Positions 15,631-24,523 are shown, counted from the first letter of the stretch. The stretch is 44,771 bases of DNA from Candidatus Zambryskiibacteriota bacterium (GCA_003173855.1 PPGI01000014.1:1-44771), one strand, 5' to 3'. The notes: a model not told the origin generated them from the sequence alone. Made by a program: numbers and translations.

Positions 15631-16374
15631 ATGAAAGAGACTAGAAGTCTGATGGGAATGACAATTACACTCGAGATTGTTGATCCTGGTGTCCACGATG
15701 ATTCAATAAATAAAGTCTTTGAATATTTAAAGTGCATTGATGAAAAATTTAGTACCTACAAAGAAACAAGTGAAATCAGTGCAATAAATCGTGGAGAAAT
15801 TGAAATACAAAATTCCAGTTCAGACATGGAAACTATTTTTTATTTGGCAAATGAAACAAAAATAGAAACAAATGGATATTTTGATATTAAAAAACCAGAT
15901 GGAAAATTTGATCCGTCTGGAATTGTCAAAGGCTGGGCAATTTACAATGCTTCGCAAATTTTAAATTATCTGGGACATAAAAATTTTTACATTGATTTGG
16001 GTGGAGATATCCAGACTTATGGAAAAAATAAAAAAAAAGAAGATTGGAAACTTGGTATTCGAGATCCATGGAAACACGAAAATATTGTTAAAACTGTAAG
16101 TGGTAAGAATTTAGCCATGGCTACTTCGGGAACATATGAAAGAGGTAATCATATTTACAATCCAAAAACAAAAGAAAATAATTTTGACATTGTTAGCTTT
16201 TCGGTTATTGGTCCAGATATTTTTGAAGCTGACAGATTTGCTACAGCTGCATTTGCAATGGGCAGAGAGGGTATTAATTTTATCGAAAATCTAGTTGGCT
16301 TCGAGGGTTATATGATAGATAATAAAGGAATCGCAACGGAAACATCAGGATTTAAAAACTATGTTAAATATTAA
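15631..16374 (+). CDS. apbE: FAD:protein FMN transferase
   Basis: A 247-residue ApbE-family protein, shorter than most (about 300-350) because it has no signal peptide or lipobox. Motifs: MGMTITLEIVD at the start, GKFDPSGIVKGWAI, FYIDLGGDIQTYG, and MATSGTYERGNHIYNPKT with the metal/FAD-binding region. ApbE attaches FMN to Thr of S-G-A-T motifs; the substrate is very likely the protein encoded 2 nt upstream. Lack of an export signal is odd because substrates are normally modified outside; the N-terminus may be misread, or the enzyme may act before export. Confidence 0.9.
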   Translation: MKETRSLMGMTITLEIVDPGVHDDSINKVFEYLKCIDEKFSTYKETSEISAINRGEIEIQNSSSDMETIFYLANETKIETNGYFDIKKPDGKFDPSGIVKGWAIYNASQILNYLGHKNFYIDLGGDIQTYGKNKKKEDWKLGIRDPWKHENIVKTVSGKNLAMATSGTYERGNHIYNPKTKENNFDIVSFSVIGPDIFEADRFATAAFAMGREGINFIENLVGFEGYMIDNKGIATETSGFKNYVKY

Positions 16375-16450
16375 TCTCTTTTCGAGATGTGGGTTCGAAT
16401 TTAGCAAAAAATTATTCCGGCGATGAAAAAGTTATGGTGAATAAGAGATT
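16373..16450. repeat. Inverted-repeat element, AATCTC family copy 1
   Basis: AATCTCTT (16373-16380) and AAGAGATT (16443-16450) form the ends. The right half, read on the minus strand, shares the block CCATAACTTTTTCATCGCCG with 42336-42390; the copy at 18983-19107 has the same block apart from its first bases. Confidence 0.65.
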
Positions 16451-16459
16451 CGTATCAGA

Positions 16460-17995
16460 ATGAACTTCATAGATAATTTTTTAAACAAAATAACGATGTA
16501 CAGACTCGTGATGTACTATCTCGAAGCATTAATTGCTATTGCTTTGGTATTTTCATTATTTGGGAAAATGAATTTTGGTCCACTTCAATTCATTTTCTCT
16601 TTCTTTTTTATTTTATTTGTTTGTTGGGGAACGAACGAATTATTTTCGCGACTTTTTAAGGTTACTGCAAATGTTGAGTCGTTTTACATTACCGCTTTTA
16701 TTCTTGTCTTAATTATTTCTCCTCTAAAAACTTGGACGGATATTTTCTATTACACTATTGCTTTTTGGGGTTCATTTATGGCAATGGCATCAAAGTATTT
16801 AATTACTATAAAAAAACGTCATATCTTCAATCCTGCGGCTTTTGGAGTGACTATTGTGACTTTAGTTTTTAAAACATCAGCTACTTGGTGGATTGGCAAT
16901 AAGCTTTTAATGCCATTTGTTCTCATCGGTGGACTGCTAATTGTTCGAAAAATTTTACGATCTGATCTTGTTTGGAGTTTTTTCTTTACTGCTTTTATGA
17001 CTATGCTTGCGAGTTTCTTGCCATACCAAAATTTTGGAGCAATTTGGCAAATAGTTCAAAGTATTATTTTTTCAACTCCAATTCTATTCTTTGCATTTAT
17101 AATGGTTACTGAGCCATTTACAACACCAACAAGAATAAATTGGCAAATGGTTTATGGGACGCTCGTTGGATTTCTGTTTGCTCCAGCAATTCATATTGGT
17201 TCACTTTATTCAACACCAGAACTCGCACTTCTCGTCGGAAATATTTTTTCATATTTTGTTAGCTCCAAAGAACGTTTAATTTTAACTTTAAAAGAAAAAA
17301 TAAAAATTTCACCAGATATTTACGATTTTATTTTTACAACTCCGCAAAAAATTCAATTCTTGCCCGGTCAATATCTTGAATGGACTTTGGCTGTAAATAA
17401 ACCTGATCTCCGAGGCAATAGGCGATATTTTACTTTGGCTTCAGCACCAAGTGAAATGGAGAAAAATCAAGAAATGAGGCTTGGAGTTAAATTTTATGAC
17501 AAGCCAAGCACTTTTAAACGTGATCTTCGGGATTTGCCAATTGGTGGAACTATTTTTGCAGGTTCGCTTTCAGGGGAGTTTGTTTTGCCTCGCGACAAGA
17601 ATAAAAAATTGGTTTTTATTGCGGGTGGAATTGGAGTTACTCCTTATCGAGCAATTTTAAAGCAAATGATTGATACCGGGGAGAAGCGAGATATTGTTAT
17701 TTTAAATTCAGTCAAAACTCGAGAAGATATAGTTTATGATGAAATTTTTAAACAAGCAGAGTCTTTAGGTGTAAAAACAATTCATATAGTTAATAATCTG
17801 AAAGATGGAACACAAGAATCAAATATGCGAGCCGGAATACTTAGTGCGGAAATGATTCAAAAAGAAATTCCTGATTATCGTGATCGAACTTTTTATATTT
17901 CTGGCCCACATGGAATGGTTACAGCTTTTGAGAATTTACTAAAGGGAATGGGAGTTAGTGACATTAAGACTGATTTCTTTCCAGGTTTTGTGTGA
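16460..17995 (+). CDS. NqrB/RnfD-like membrane domain fused to FAD/NAD(P)H reductase
   Basis: A 511-residue fusion. Residues 1-270 form about eight to ten membrane helices of the NqrB/RnfD type (HIFNPAAFGVTIVTLVF, and FAFIMVTEPFTTPTRINWQM near the end). Residues 275-511 are a ferredoxin-NADP reductase-like module: RRYFTLASAPSE binds FAD, FIAGGIGVTPYRAI binds NAD(P)H, and FYISGPHGMV is the C-terminal nucleotide site. No 2Fe-2S domain is present. It would take electrons from NAD(P)H across the membrane to the FMN protein encoded upstream. No S-x-A-T flavinylation motif was seen in its membrane part, so a covalent FMN there is doubtful. Confidence 0.85.
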   Translation: MNFIDNFLNKITMYRLVMYYLEALIAIALVFSLFGKMNFGPLQFIFSFFFILFVCWGTNELFSRLFKVTANVESFYITAFILVLIISPLKTWTDIFYYTIAFWGSFMAMASKYLITIKKRHIFNPAAFGVTIVTLVFKTSATWWIGNKLLMPFVLIGGLLIVRKILRSDLVWSFFFTAFMTMLASFLPYQNFGAIWQIVQSIIFSTPILFFAFIMVTEPFTTPTRINWQMVYGTLVGFLFAPAIHIGSLYSTPELALLVGNIFSYFVSSKERLILTLKEKIKISPDIYDFIFTTPQKIQFLPGQYLEWTLAVNKPDLRGNRRYFTLASAPSEMEKNQEMRLGVKFYDKPSTFKRDLRDLPIGGTIFAGSLSGEFVLPRDKNKKLVFIAGGIGVTPYRAILKQMIDTGEKRDIVILNSVKTREDIVYDEIFKQAESLGVKTIHIVNNLKDGTQESNMRAGILSAEMIQKEIPDYRDRTFYISGPHGMVTAFENLLKGMGVSDIKTDFFPGFV

Positions 17996-18007
17996 TAAAA
18001 TAATTAT

Positions 18008-18283
18008 ATGAACCCATTAAATTATATAAACATAAATTCATTCAACCCGATAAATGCCCAAAATCTTTACATTCAGTTCTTGAATTATTTTCCTGCACAG
18101 TATCATCAAGCAGTATCCATTGTTGTGGCATTACTTCTGATTTATACAATCTATCGAATCATCAGGCGTGATTTTATATTCCTTATCGCTCTTGTCATTT
18201 TTATTCCTGCTTCGATTCCAGTTCTTAAGTCTCTTTGGTTTACGATTGTAGATGTAGTTAAGTATCTTCTTCACTACAAATAA
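18008..18283 (+). CDS. Small membrane protein downstream of the reductase
   Basis: A 91-residue protein with two or three helices (AVSIVVALLLIYTIYRII, FIFLIALVIFIPASIPVL, LWFTIVDVVKYLL). The -10-like TAAAAT (17996-18001), preceded by TGA that is also the stop codon of the reductase gene, ends exactly 6 nt before the ATG. It may therefore have its own leaderless transcript. It could be an accessory subunit of the redox complex; that is inference from position only. Confidence 0.65.
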   Translation: MNPLNYININSFNPINAQNLYIQFLNYFPAQYHQAVSIVVALLLIYTIYRIIRRDFIFLIALVIFIPASIPVLKSLWFTIVDVVKYLLHYK

Positions 18284-18303
18284 TTTCAGAATGTTATAAT
18301 AAG

Positions 18304-18406
18304 AATCTCAGCGGATTTTTGCACAAAATCAAGGCGGAATGAAAAAATGCTCGGAGCTTTACAAGTGTAAAGTGACGAATATTTTTGAAATTCTAACGCA
18401 GAGATT
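18304..18406. repeat. Inverted-repeat element, AATCTC-ended
   Basis: AATCTCAGCG (18304-18313) and CGCAGAGATT (18397-18406) are inverted with one mismatch. The 103-bp element fills most of the spacer before msrA. It shares terminal bases, but not the inner block, with the copies at 16373 and 18983. Confidence 0.5.
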
Positions 18407-18431
18407 GAGTAAAAAGACCTGAGCTAAAAAT

Positions 18432-18986
18432 ATGAAACACGAGCTAGCAGTATTTGGGGGAGGTTGCTTCTGGTGTACAGAAGCAGTTTTTAAAATGCTA
18501 AAAGGTGTAAAAAGTGTCGAGCCGGGATATTCAGGTGGAACAGTTAAAAATCCGACATACGAACAGGTAAGTTCCGGCAACACTGGCCATGCTGAAGCAA
18601 CAAAGGTTGAATTTGATCCAAATGAAATCAAGTACACTGATTTACTGACTGTTTTCTTTGCTTCGCATGATCCAACTTCGCTAAATAGACAGGGAAATGA
18701 TATCGGCACACAGTATCGTTCCGTAGTTTTTTATACAAATGAAAACCAGAAGAAAGAAGTTGAGGAATTCATAAAAAAATTAAATGAATCAAATAAAATG
18801 GGTCGATCAATTGTAACAGAAGTAGTGCCGCTTGATATTTTCTATCCTGCAGAGAATTATCATAAAGATTATTATGCCAATCATCCTGACGCGGGATATT
18901 GCCAGCTTGTCATTAATCCAAAGTTAGAAAAAGTTCAAAAAGAATTTGCAGATTTATTAGCTAACCATCCAAAAAATGAAAATTAA
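18432..18986 (+). CDS. msrA: Peptide-methionine (S)-S-oxide reductase
   Basis: A 184-residue MsrA. The catalytic GCFWC motif lies at about residues 11-15; GYSGG, NPTYEQVSSGNTGHAEATKV and DPTSLNRQGNDIGTQYRSVV are standard family blocks. It reduces the S epimer of methionine sulfoxide. No signal peptide, so it is cytoplasmic. It lies between the flavin module and msrB; the spacers on both sides carry AATCTC-ended inverted repeats, and the downstream repeat overlaps its stop codon. Confidence 0.97.
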   Translation: MKHELAVFGGGCFWCTEAVFKMLKGVKSVEPGYSGGTVKNPTYEQVSSGNTGHAEATKVEFDPNEIKYTDLLTVFFASHDPTSLNRQGNDIGTQYRSVVFYTNENQKKEVEEFIKKLNESNKMGRSIVTEVVPLDIFYPAENYHKDYYANHPDAGYCQLVINPKLEKVQKEFADLLANHPKNEN

Positions 18987-19107
18987 ATCTCTTTTTCCTA
19001 ATAACTTTTTCATCGCCGGAATATTTTTCTACTGAAAAATTTCCTCGCACTCGCCTCTTCACGGGCTCCGTGATGCGCTGAAAAAGTTATTAGTCAACGA
19101 GATTTAA
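18983..19107. repeat. 125-bp inverted-repeat element, AATCTC family copy 2
   Basis: TTAAATCTC (18983) pairs with GAGATTTAA (19099-19107), and TAATAACTTTTTCA pairs with TGAAAAAGTTATTA (19079-19092). The left half is nearly identical to 42336-42390. It starts in the msrA stop codon and ends 11 nt before msrB. Confidence 0.8.
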
Positions 19108-19118
19108 ACTTATATAAT

Positions 19119-19487
19119 ATGGAAATAAACGAAGAAGAATTAAAAAATAAACTAACACCTGAGGAATATCATATTCTTCGCGAAAAGGGAACAGAAGCAC
19201 CTTTTTCTGGAAAACTTTTGCATGATGACCGGACTGGAATGTATAAATGCAAAGTTTGCGGCCAAGAACTTTTTGATTCAAAGACTAAATTTGATTCTGG
19301 CACTGGTTGGCCAAGTTTCGATAAGGCTATACCTGGTGCTGTAAAAGAAATTGCAGATGATTCCATAGGAATGCATCGAACCGAAGTCGTTTGTTCAAAC
19401 TGCGGTTCACATCTTGGTCACGTATTTGATGATGGCCCGACTGAAACTGGTAAACGTTACTGCCTTAATTCAGTTTGCCTAGTTTAG
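19119..19487 (+). CDS. msrB: Peptide-methionine (R)-S-oxide reductase
   Basis: A 122-residue MsrB. Two CxxC zinc motifs (CKVCG, CSNCG), FDSGTGWPSF, and the catalytic Cys in RYCLNS are present. It reduces the R epimer of methionine sulfoxide, complementing msrA upstream. Unusual: the end is RYCLNSVCLV, with an extra Cys four residues after the catalytic Cys, where most MsrB have Ala or Ser; it might act as a resolving Cys. It overlaps the convergent DUF5666-like gene by 4 nt. Confidence 0.95.
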   Translation: MEINEEELKNKLTPEEYHILREKGTEAPFSGKLLHDDRTGMYKCKVCGQELFDSKTKFDSGTGWPSFDKAIPGAVKEIADDSIGMHRTEVVCSNCGSHLGHVFDDGPTETGKRYCLNSVCLV

Positions 19488-19891
19488 AAATTTCTAATTG
19501 GAGTTGAACTTGCTGGTCTAATTTGAATATTTTGAGCAATAAAACTGCCATCAGAATTTGGTGTTCCTGTAATTGTAACTTCTTGTCCAACTTGTAAATC
19601 ATTTAATGATCCAGAAACTGACTTTTGAACTGCTGTTTGATTTCCAGTAAATATTATTTTTGATCCACCTCCGCGAACACTAACAGTTACTGACTGAGCA
19701 TCTTTTGAAATAATCTGTCCGCCAATAAATCCCATTCCCGTGCCATTTCTTCCTATGCCCATTCCTTGACCACCCACAAAGGCAAATTGACCCATTCTTT
19801 GAGCTCTCTGACCTCTGCCGTATACCATTCCTCCATAAAAAGCTAATCCGATAACTACCAATGCGATTATTGCTGTTATTGTTTTGTTCAT
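19484..19891 (-). CDS. Membrane-anchored DUF5666-like protein
   Basis: A 135-residue protein with an N-terminal anchor (TITAIIALVVIGLAFYGGMVYG), a Gly/Met/Arg-rich segment (RGQRAQRMGQFAFVGGQGMG) and a C-terminal OB-like beta domain (GGQIISKDAQSVTVSVRGGG, VGQEVTITGTPNSDGSF) in the style of DUF5666. It is the last gene after the MacB-like permease (36-nt gap), so it is probably made with the exporter. Its function is unknown; it may be an accessory extracytoplasmic subunit. Confidence 0.75.
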   Translation of the reverse strand: MNKTITAIIALVVIGLAFYGGMVYGRGQRAQRMGQFAFVGGQGMGIGRNGTGMGFIGGQIISKDAQSVTVSVRGGGSKIIFTGNQTAVQKSVSGSLNDLQVGQEVTITGTPNSDGSFIAQNIQIRPASSTPIRNF

Positions 19892-19927
19892 AATTATTAC
19901 TACATATACTATTAATAACTTCTTTCA

Positions 19928-21151
19928 TTATTCATATCGCAGAGCATCAATAGGGTTTAGATTGGAGGCTCTGCGTGCTGGATAGTATCCGAATATGATA
20001 CCTATAACTGCAGAAACCCCAAAAGCTAAAACAATTGAAGAAATTGAAACTGTAGTTTTTAAAACTCCTAAAGCATTAATACCTAGAGAAAATGCACTGC
20101 CTAGCAACACTCCGATCAATCCTCCAATAAAAGTAAGTGCAATTGCTTCAATCAAGAACTGGTTACTTATATCTTTTTTCTTTGCACCAATTGCTTTTCT
20201 AAGACCAATTTCTTTTGTTCTTTCAGTTACAGTTGTTAGCATCATGTTCATTATGCCGATTCCGCCAACAAGCAATGAAATTCCAGCAACAGCAGAAAGA
20301 AGTGTTGTAAATGTTCCAGTAACGCTTGAAGCTGTAGCTACAATATCTGCTTGATTTAGGGTATTGAAATCTGCTTGGGCTGGATCAGAAATATGATGCC
20401 TATCAAGTAAAACATTTGTTACTTCACTTTGAACTAGAGACATGCTATCTGCATCTTGGGCTTTTACACTAATTGTTGTTAAATAATCTCCGCCAGCTAG
20501 AAATCTTTGTGCAGTTGAAATTGGTATAAAAATCATGTCATCTTGGCTCCCAAAACCATTTCCGCCTTTTGTTTTTGTTATACCAACAACTTGGAATTGT
20601 TCATTGCGAATTCTTATATATTGTCCTAAAGCTTCAGCTCCTTCTCCAAATAAATCATCACGAGCAGTAGGTCCAAGAACGGCAACTTTTGAAAGACTTC
20701 TGACATTTAAATCTGTAATAAAGGATCCCTCGTCAATTTCTACATTTCTGACTTCAGGATAACTTGAAACAGTTCCAACAACAGAAGTGTTTGTATTTGT
20801 CCCTTTTGCAGTTACCTGATAGCGTCCAGAAATTTCTGGTGCAACAGCTTGAACTTCCTTCACATCTTGTTTGATTGCGTCAGCGTCCTCCTGTGTGAGC
20901 GATCTTCCAGTTCCTCGTCCTAAACTAATTTGAATTCCAGGGCCACGTTGAGCTCCTGGCATAACTAAAACCAAATTTGATCCAAGCGATTGGATATTTG
21001 CAGTAATCGCACTCTGAGCACCTTGACCGATGGATGTAAGTGCAATAACTGAACTTATCCCAATAATAATTCCTAGCATTGTTAAACCAGAGCGAACTTT
21101 GTTTGCTGAGAGGGAAGTTCTTGTTTCATCTAAAATATCTTTTGTTCTCAT
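19928..21151 (-). CDS. MacB-like ABC transporter permease
   Basis: A 407-residue FtsX/MacB-type permease. It has an N-terminal helix ([20 protein letters not shown]), a large extracytoplasmic MacB_PCD domain (about residues 40-275), then three helices at about 275-400 including [39 protein letters not shown] and [21 protein letters not shown]. The E-R-T-x-E-I-G-x-R-K and A-R-x2-x-L-x-P-x-x-A-L-R-Y-E signatures are typical. It overlaps the ATPase gene by 4 nt. It would form a mechanotransmission-type exporter with the ATPase and adaptor. Confidence 0.92.
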   Translation of the reverse strand: MRTKDILDETRTSLSANKVRSGLTMLGIIIGISSVIALTSIGQGAQSAITANIQSLGSNLVLVMPGAQRGPGIQISLGRGTGRSLTQEDADAIKQDVKEVQAVAPEISGRYQVTAKGTNTNTSVVGTVSSYPEVRNVEIDEGSFITDLNVRSLSKVAVLGPTARDDLFGEGAEALGQYIRIRNEQFQVVGITKTKGGNGFGSQDDMIFIPISTAQRFLAGGDYLTTISVKAQDADSMSLVQSEVTNVLLDRHHISDPAQADFNTLNQADIVATASSVTGTFTTLLSAVAGISLLVGGIGIMNMMLTTVTERTKEIGLRKAIGAKKKDISNQFLIEAIALTFIGGLIGVLLGSAFSLGINALGVLKTTVSISSIVLAFGVSAVIGIIFGYYPARRASNLNPIDALRYE

Positions 21152-21849
21152 TGAATTATTTTTCGATTATGGTTTTTGCTGTCAGAAATAATCTCGCCAT
21201 CCTTGATATGAATAATTCTGTCTGCGTGTTGTGCAATATCATGCTCATGGGTAATCAAAACAATTGTTCGTCCTAATTTCTTATTTAATTTTTGAAAAGT
21301 TTGGAGAACAATTTCCCCAGTTTTTGTATCCAAATTTCCTGTTGGCTCATCAGCTAAAATAAGTGATGGATTATTTACTAATGCTCTTGCAATGGCTACA
21401 CGCTGGATTTGTCCACCAGACAATTGATTTGATTTACGATTAAAATTTTCTTCATCTAATCCTGCAGAATGCAGGGCAATTTTAGCTTTTTCTTCGCGTT
21501 CATTCTCCTCTTCCCCAGCATAAATTAGGGGTAGCATTACATTTCGAAGAACGGTTGTTCGTGGAAGAAGATTGAAAGATTGAAAAACAAAACCAATTTT
21601 GTTCTTACGAATATCAGCTAATTCATCATCACTTAAATCCGCGACATTTTTCCCATTAAGAAAATAACTTCCATCTGTTGGTGTATCGAGTGCACCAAGA
21701 AGATACATGAGTGTTGATTTGCCTGATCCAGACGGCCCCATAATAGCCACAAATTCACCATCTTCAATTTTAAATGAGGCATTCCTTAGAGCAGTGAATT
21801 TAATCTCTCCACTTTGATATGTCTTTCCTAAATTTTTTACCTCAATCAT
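21148..21849 (-). CDS. ABC transporter ATP-binding protein (MacB/LolD type)
   Basis: A 233-residue ABC ATPase: Walker [11 protein letters not shown]-loop in [12 protein letters not shown], signature [15 protein letters not shown], Walker [13 protein letters not shown], and switch His in LITHEHD. The short form with [12 protein letters not shown] is typical of the LolD/MacB group. It overlaps the adaptor and permease genes by 4 nt (ATGA) on each side, so the three are translationally coupled. Energises export. Confidence 0.95.
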   Translation of the reverse strand: MIEVKNLGKTYQSGEIKFTALRNASFKIEDGEFVAIMGPSGSGKSTLMYLLGALDTPTDGSYFLNGKNVADLSDDELADIRKNKIGFVFQSFNLLPRTTVLRNVMLPLIYAGEEENEREEKAKIALHSAGLDEENFNRKSNQLSGGQIQRVAIARALVNNPSLILADEPTGNLDTKTGEIVLQTFQKLNKKLGRTIVLITHEHDIAQHADRIIHIKDGEIISDSKNHNRKIIQ

Positions 21850-23624
21850 TGCCTAATGTTAAAAGTTCTTACATTTCCGCCACCTCCGCTAGTGCGTCCC
21901 CCTATACTCGAGAATAGAGTAGGTGTTTGGTTTGCTCCTGTTGTTGTCTGACCACTTATTGTTCTTGTAACAACGATGTCTCCCTCCTTTAAGCCCGAGG
22001 TGATCTCAGTCGAGGTGTCGCTTGAATCTCCAATTTCAACCATAACTTCTCTTGGTAAAATATTTGAAGTTCCACCCTGGTTTCCATTTTGATTGATTGG
22101 TGCATCAAAAACTTCAACTAAGGAAACTCCACCTTGCGATTTAACAGCAGAAGTTGGAACCATCAAAACATTTGGTTTTGCTTCAATAATTATATTTGCA
22201 TTCACGCTCATGCCCGGTTTTATTCGATCATCCTGTGTATCAAAACTGATTTGAGTATTGTAAGTAACAACTCCTTGAGAGACAGTACCTATTGAATCAA
22301 TCTCAGCAATTTGTCCTGAAATCGAAAGTCCATCGATTGCATCAAATGTTAGTGTTACTTTCTGTCCAACTTTTACTTTTGAGGCGTCAACTTCGTTTAA
22401 TCCAATTTCTGCAATTCTTTTATTAGTAATTATTGTGGCTACAGCTGTTCCCGAAGAAGCTGAATCATATTTTTTTACAGAAACAGAAGCTATCACACCA
22501 TCAAATGGGGCACGAACATAATAATTATTCAAAGTATTTTTAGCGTCAATTAAAGCATTTTGTCGCTGCATGAGGCTTAATTGTGAGCTTTTTACATCCA
22601 GTGGATCTGCCCCATTTTGAAGTTTGGTTAGACTTGCAGACTTTTCTGCAATTAATGATCGTGAATTTGAAATTGTGCTTAATGCGCTCTGGAGTGCACT
22701 AACATGTGAGGCAACTTGAGTTGAGTAAGTATTTAGAGATGTCAGTGCCGAAGTAACAGTAGAAGGAATTTGCTTGTTCTGAACAGTTAAATCATCCTTA
22801 ACAAAATTTAATAAATCAGTGGCACTTTTTATAGAATCAGAAATAGCAAGTGTTGTGTTATATGATTCTTGAATTAAGTCTTCGATGCTTGAAGTAGCCA
22901 TCGTTCTTGAAGAATTTCTGAAATCAACAAAATTTTTATTGTAGGCATCACGAGCAGCGTTATATTTTGTTTCAGAAGCAGATTTAAAATTATTAACACC
23001 GTAGTCATAACTAGAAACCATATCGGCATATGCAGAAACATTATCTTGTGCGCCATGAGTTAAATCAGTTCCATAAAGAAGATTTTGCAAACCACTCATA
23101 ATATTTGGTAGGTCAACAAAAGTTTGAGATGTATCATCCCAGCCATCTGTATAAGATTTCAGTAAGTCAGCCTGTGCTTGATTGAGTGCATTCTGAGCTT
23201 GGATTAAAGAAAGGTTATCAGCTGGTTGTGTAAGTTTGTTTAAAGCAATTTGAGAACTTTCTAGATTAATTTCTGCGTCTCGAACTGCTTTTTGTGCATC
23301 TTGTGGATCAAGTTCAGCAATTAAAGTTCCAGCTTTGACTTCGTCTCCTGCTTTTACACCAATATAAATTACATCACCGCTTGCCTTTGGTTTTAAATCG
23401 ACTTGATTCGATGATGAGACTTGGCCAGAACCAGTTACCGACGAAATTAGTGTTCCGATTTGAGCTGTAGACGTGACATACCGAGTCTCTGATGATGTGG
23501 CAGTTACTTTTTTAAAACCGTAATAGCCAATTCCTAAAATCAAAATAATAACTATAGTTGATATGATTTTATGGGAAACATAATATTGCTTAAATTTGAG
23601 AAACCAGTTTTTTAAGGATTTCAT
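21846..23624 (-). CDS. MacA/HlyD-family adaptor protein
   Basis: A 592-residue membrane-fusion-type protein. It has an N-terminal anchor ([18 protein letters not shown]), a lipoyl half-motif ([20 protein letters not shown]), and a long helical hairpin of about 250 residues (larger than in usual MacA), with the second lipoyl half [20 protein letters not shown]. Beta-barrel and proximal domains follow ([23 protein letters not shown], [20 protein letters not shown]). The tail is Gly-rich. Start ATG 23624 is preferred because TATTAT on the minus strand (23631-23636) lies exactly 6 nt upstream, giving a leaderless mRNA. It probably spans the envelope of a cell that lacks an outer membrane, so its docking partner is unclear. 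Confidence 0.88.
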   Translation of the reverse strand: MKSLKNWFLKFKQYYVSHKIISTIVIILILGIGYYGFKKVTATSSETRYVTSTAQIGTLISSVTGSGQVSSSNQVDLKPKASGDVIYIGVKAGDEVKAGTLIAELDPQDAQKAVRDAEINLESSQIALNKLTQPADNLSLIQAQNALNQAQADLLKSYTDGWDDTSQTFVDLPNIMSGLQNLLYGTDLTHGAQDNVSAYADMVSSYDYGVNNFKSASETKYNAARDAYNKNFVDFRNSSRTMATSSIEDLIQESYNTTLAISDSIKSATDLLNFVKDDLTVQNKQIPSTVTSALTSLNTYSTQVASHVSALQSALSTISNSRSLIAEKSASLTKLQNGADPLDVKSSQLSLMQRQNALIDAKNTLNNYYVRAPFDGVIASVSVKKYDSASSGTAVATIITNKRIAEIGLNEVDASKVKVGQKVTLTFDAIDGLSISGQIAEIDSIGTVSQGVVTYNTQISFDTQDDRIKPGMSVNANIIIEAKPNVLMVPTSAVKSQGGVSLVEVFDAPINQNGNQGGTSNILPREVMVEIGDSSDTSTEITSGLKEGDIVVTRTISGQTTTGANQTPTLFSSIGGRTSGGGGNVRTFNIRQ

Positions 23625-23667
23625 TAATTCATAATACAACCATCAATCGATTAATCTTTCAAGTTTA

Positions 23668-23696
23668 TTGAAAATTAATAGTCTAAATGTTATAAC
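23668..23696 (+). promoter_or_regulatory. Promoter TTGAAA-17-TATAAC
   Basis: TTGAAA (23668-23673) and TATAAC (23691-23696). It is divergent from the adaptor gene start and leads into AGGAGG at 23704-23709. Confidence 0.6.
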
Positions 23697-23717
23697 CTGA
23701 ATTAGGAGGGAAGGACT

Positions 23718-23900
23718 GTGAGATACGAATATAATGGCGATGAAGTCTTTTTCGTTCTGAAAGATCCACAAGGTGATTCAGATTTTTTGCTTTCAAAAGC
23801 AGAATGTGAACTGCGACTGCGAAATTTGCGTGAAAATGGATTGCCAGGTGTCGATGAGATGGAGGAAGCAATCAAAAATTGGCCGTCTGATAAAAAGTAG
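23718..23900 (+). CDS. Small soluble protein with Shine-Dalgarno start, unknown
   Basis: A 60-residue acidic protein (YEYNGDEVFFVLKDPQGDSD, then FLLSKAECELRLRNLRENGL and VDEMEEAIKNWPSDKK). GTG start 8 nt after AGGAGG; promoter TTGAAA-17-TATAAC; followed by two hairpin terminators. An N-terminal beta part and a helical C-terminus are plausible. No family recognised. The full expression signals argue that it is a real gene. Confidence 0.65.
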   Translation: MRYEYNGDEVFFVLKDPQGDSDFLLSKAECELRLRNLRENGLPGVDEMEEAIKNWPSDKK

Positions 23901-23908
23901 TCGTTACA

Positions 23909-23940
23909 GAAAAAGTCGTTTGATCTGTAGCGGCTTTTTC
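23909..23940 (+). terminator. Rho-independent terminator
   Basis: GAAAAAGTCG / CGGCTTTTTC, 10 pairs with one T-G pair, 8 nt after the stop codon of the 60-aa gene. Confidence 0.85.
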
Positions 23941-23947
23941 TGATATA

Positions 23948-23984
23948 AAAACAAAACCTCCGCTTGCGCCTGAGGTTTTGTTTT
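23948..23984. terminator. Bidirectional hairpin terminator
   Basis: AAAACAAAACCTC / GAGGTTTTGTTTT, 13 perfect pairs with an 11-nt loop. Confidence 0.75.
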
Positions 23985-24220
23985 CTTGTGTCACCGTTCT
24001 TTCAAAGAGGGTGTCCCAACTTTATCTAATTGTTGTCTCTAATCGAATGCTCATAACACGCGATACAGCGAGACATTTTTGATTTAATTTTTAAAAGGGA
24101 ATTCTCTCGAGAAGGTAACTATAAATATTTTCTTTCAAAAAATATTAAAAGTCAATATAAATTTAATGTAATTTTGTGTAAAACCTGTGGGTAAGTTGTG
24201 TAAAACCAGAAATTTTTGTG
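23985..24220. other. Non-coding stretch with no supported gene
   Basis: No reading frame, promoter or structured RNA is supported. It contains the direct repeat TGTGTAAAACC near 24175 and 24198 and an AT-rich part at 24080-24170. Confidence 0.3.
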
Positions 24221-24255
24221 GAAATGAAAAGGGCAGGTCGTCTTCTGACCTGCCC
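24221..24255 (-). terminator. Rho-independent terminator of the 42-aa gene
   Basis: GGGCAGGTC / GACCTGCCC stem (24231-24255) followed on the minus strand by TTTTCATTT. Confidence 0.9.
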
Positions 24256-24263
24256 TCATCCAA

Positions 24264-24392
24264 TTAATTTCGTTGAAACATCTTCCCCCTTGCCTCGTCA
24301 GCCATTTTTCCTGATGCTCCGAGAAGGCAAGTAAGTATTACGATCCCAATGAATACGATGCCGCCGCCGATGATCCAGTAATTTGCATGCAT
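24264..24392 (-). CDS. 42-aa single-pass membrane protein
   Basis: A 42-residue protein: MHANYW, then a transmembrane helix (IIGGGIVFIGIVILTCLL), then a charged tail (GASGKMADEARGKMFQRN). A GGTGG ribosome site lies 4 nt before the ATG. The promoter TTGACA-16-TATAGT and a strong GC-rich terminator frame it. The leader of about 55 nt can fold into a two-part hairpin (TGCAAG/CTTGCA outside, CAGTCAT/ATGACTG inside). Too short for most gene finders; the signals make it convincing. Function unknown. Confidence 0.7.
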   Translation of the reverse strand: MHANYWIIGGGIVFIGIVILTCLLGASGKMADEARGKMFQRN

Positions 24393-24453
24393 ATGCCACC
24401 AAACGTGCAAGATATTTCAGTCATTATGACTGACAACACTTGCATACTGCTAA

Positions 24454-24481
24454 ACTATACTATAGCCTAAAGTTTTGTCAA
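24454..24481 (-). promoter_or_regulatory. Promoter TTGACA-16-TATAGT (minus strand)
   Basis: -35 at 24476-24481, -10 at 24454-24459 on the minus strand; a second TATAGT overlaps at 24459-24464 with a shorter spacer. Confidence 0.8.
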
Positions 24482-24523
24482 GTTATTGAGAAATATGATT
24501 AATATTGTGATAAGATAGCACTC

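Noticed and set aside
24080..24235. Replication origin or DnaA-box cluster
   Set aside because: TGTGGGTAA and two TGTGTAAAA words are only near matches to the DnaA box, and no dnaA or dnaN gene is in the window.
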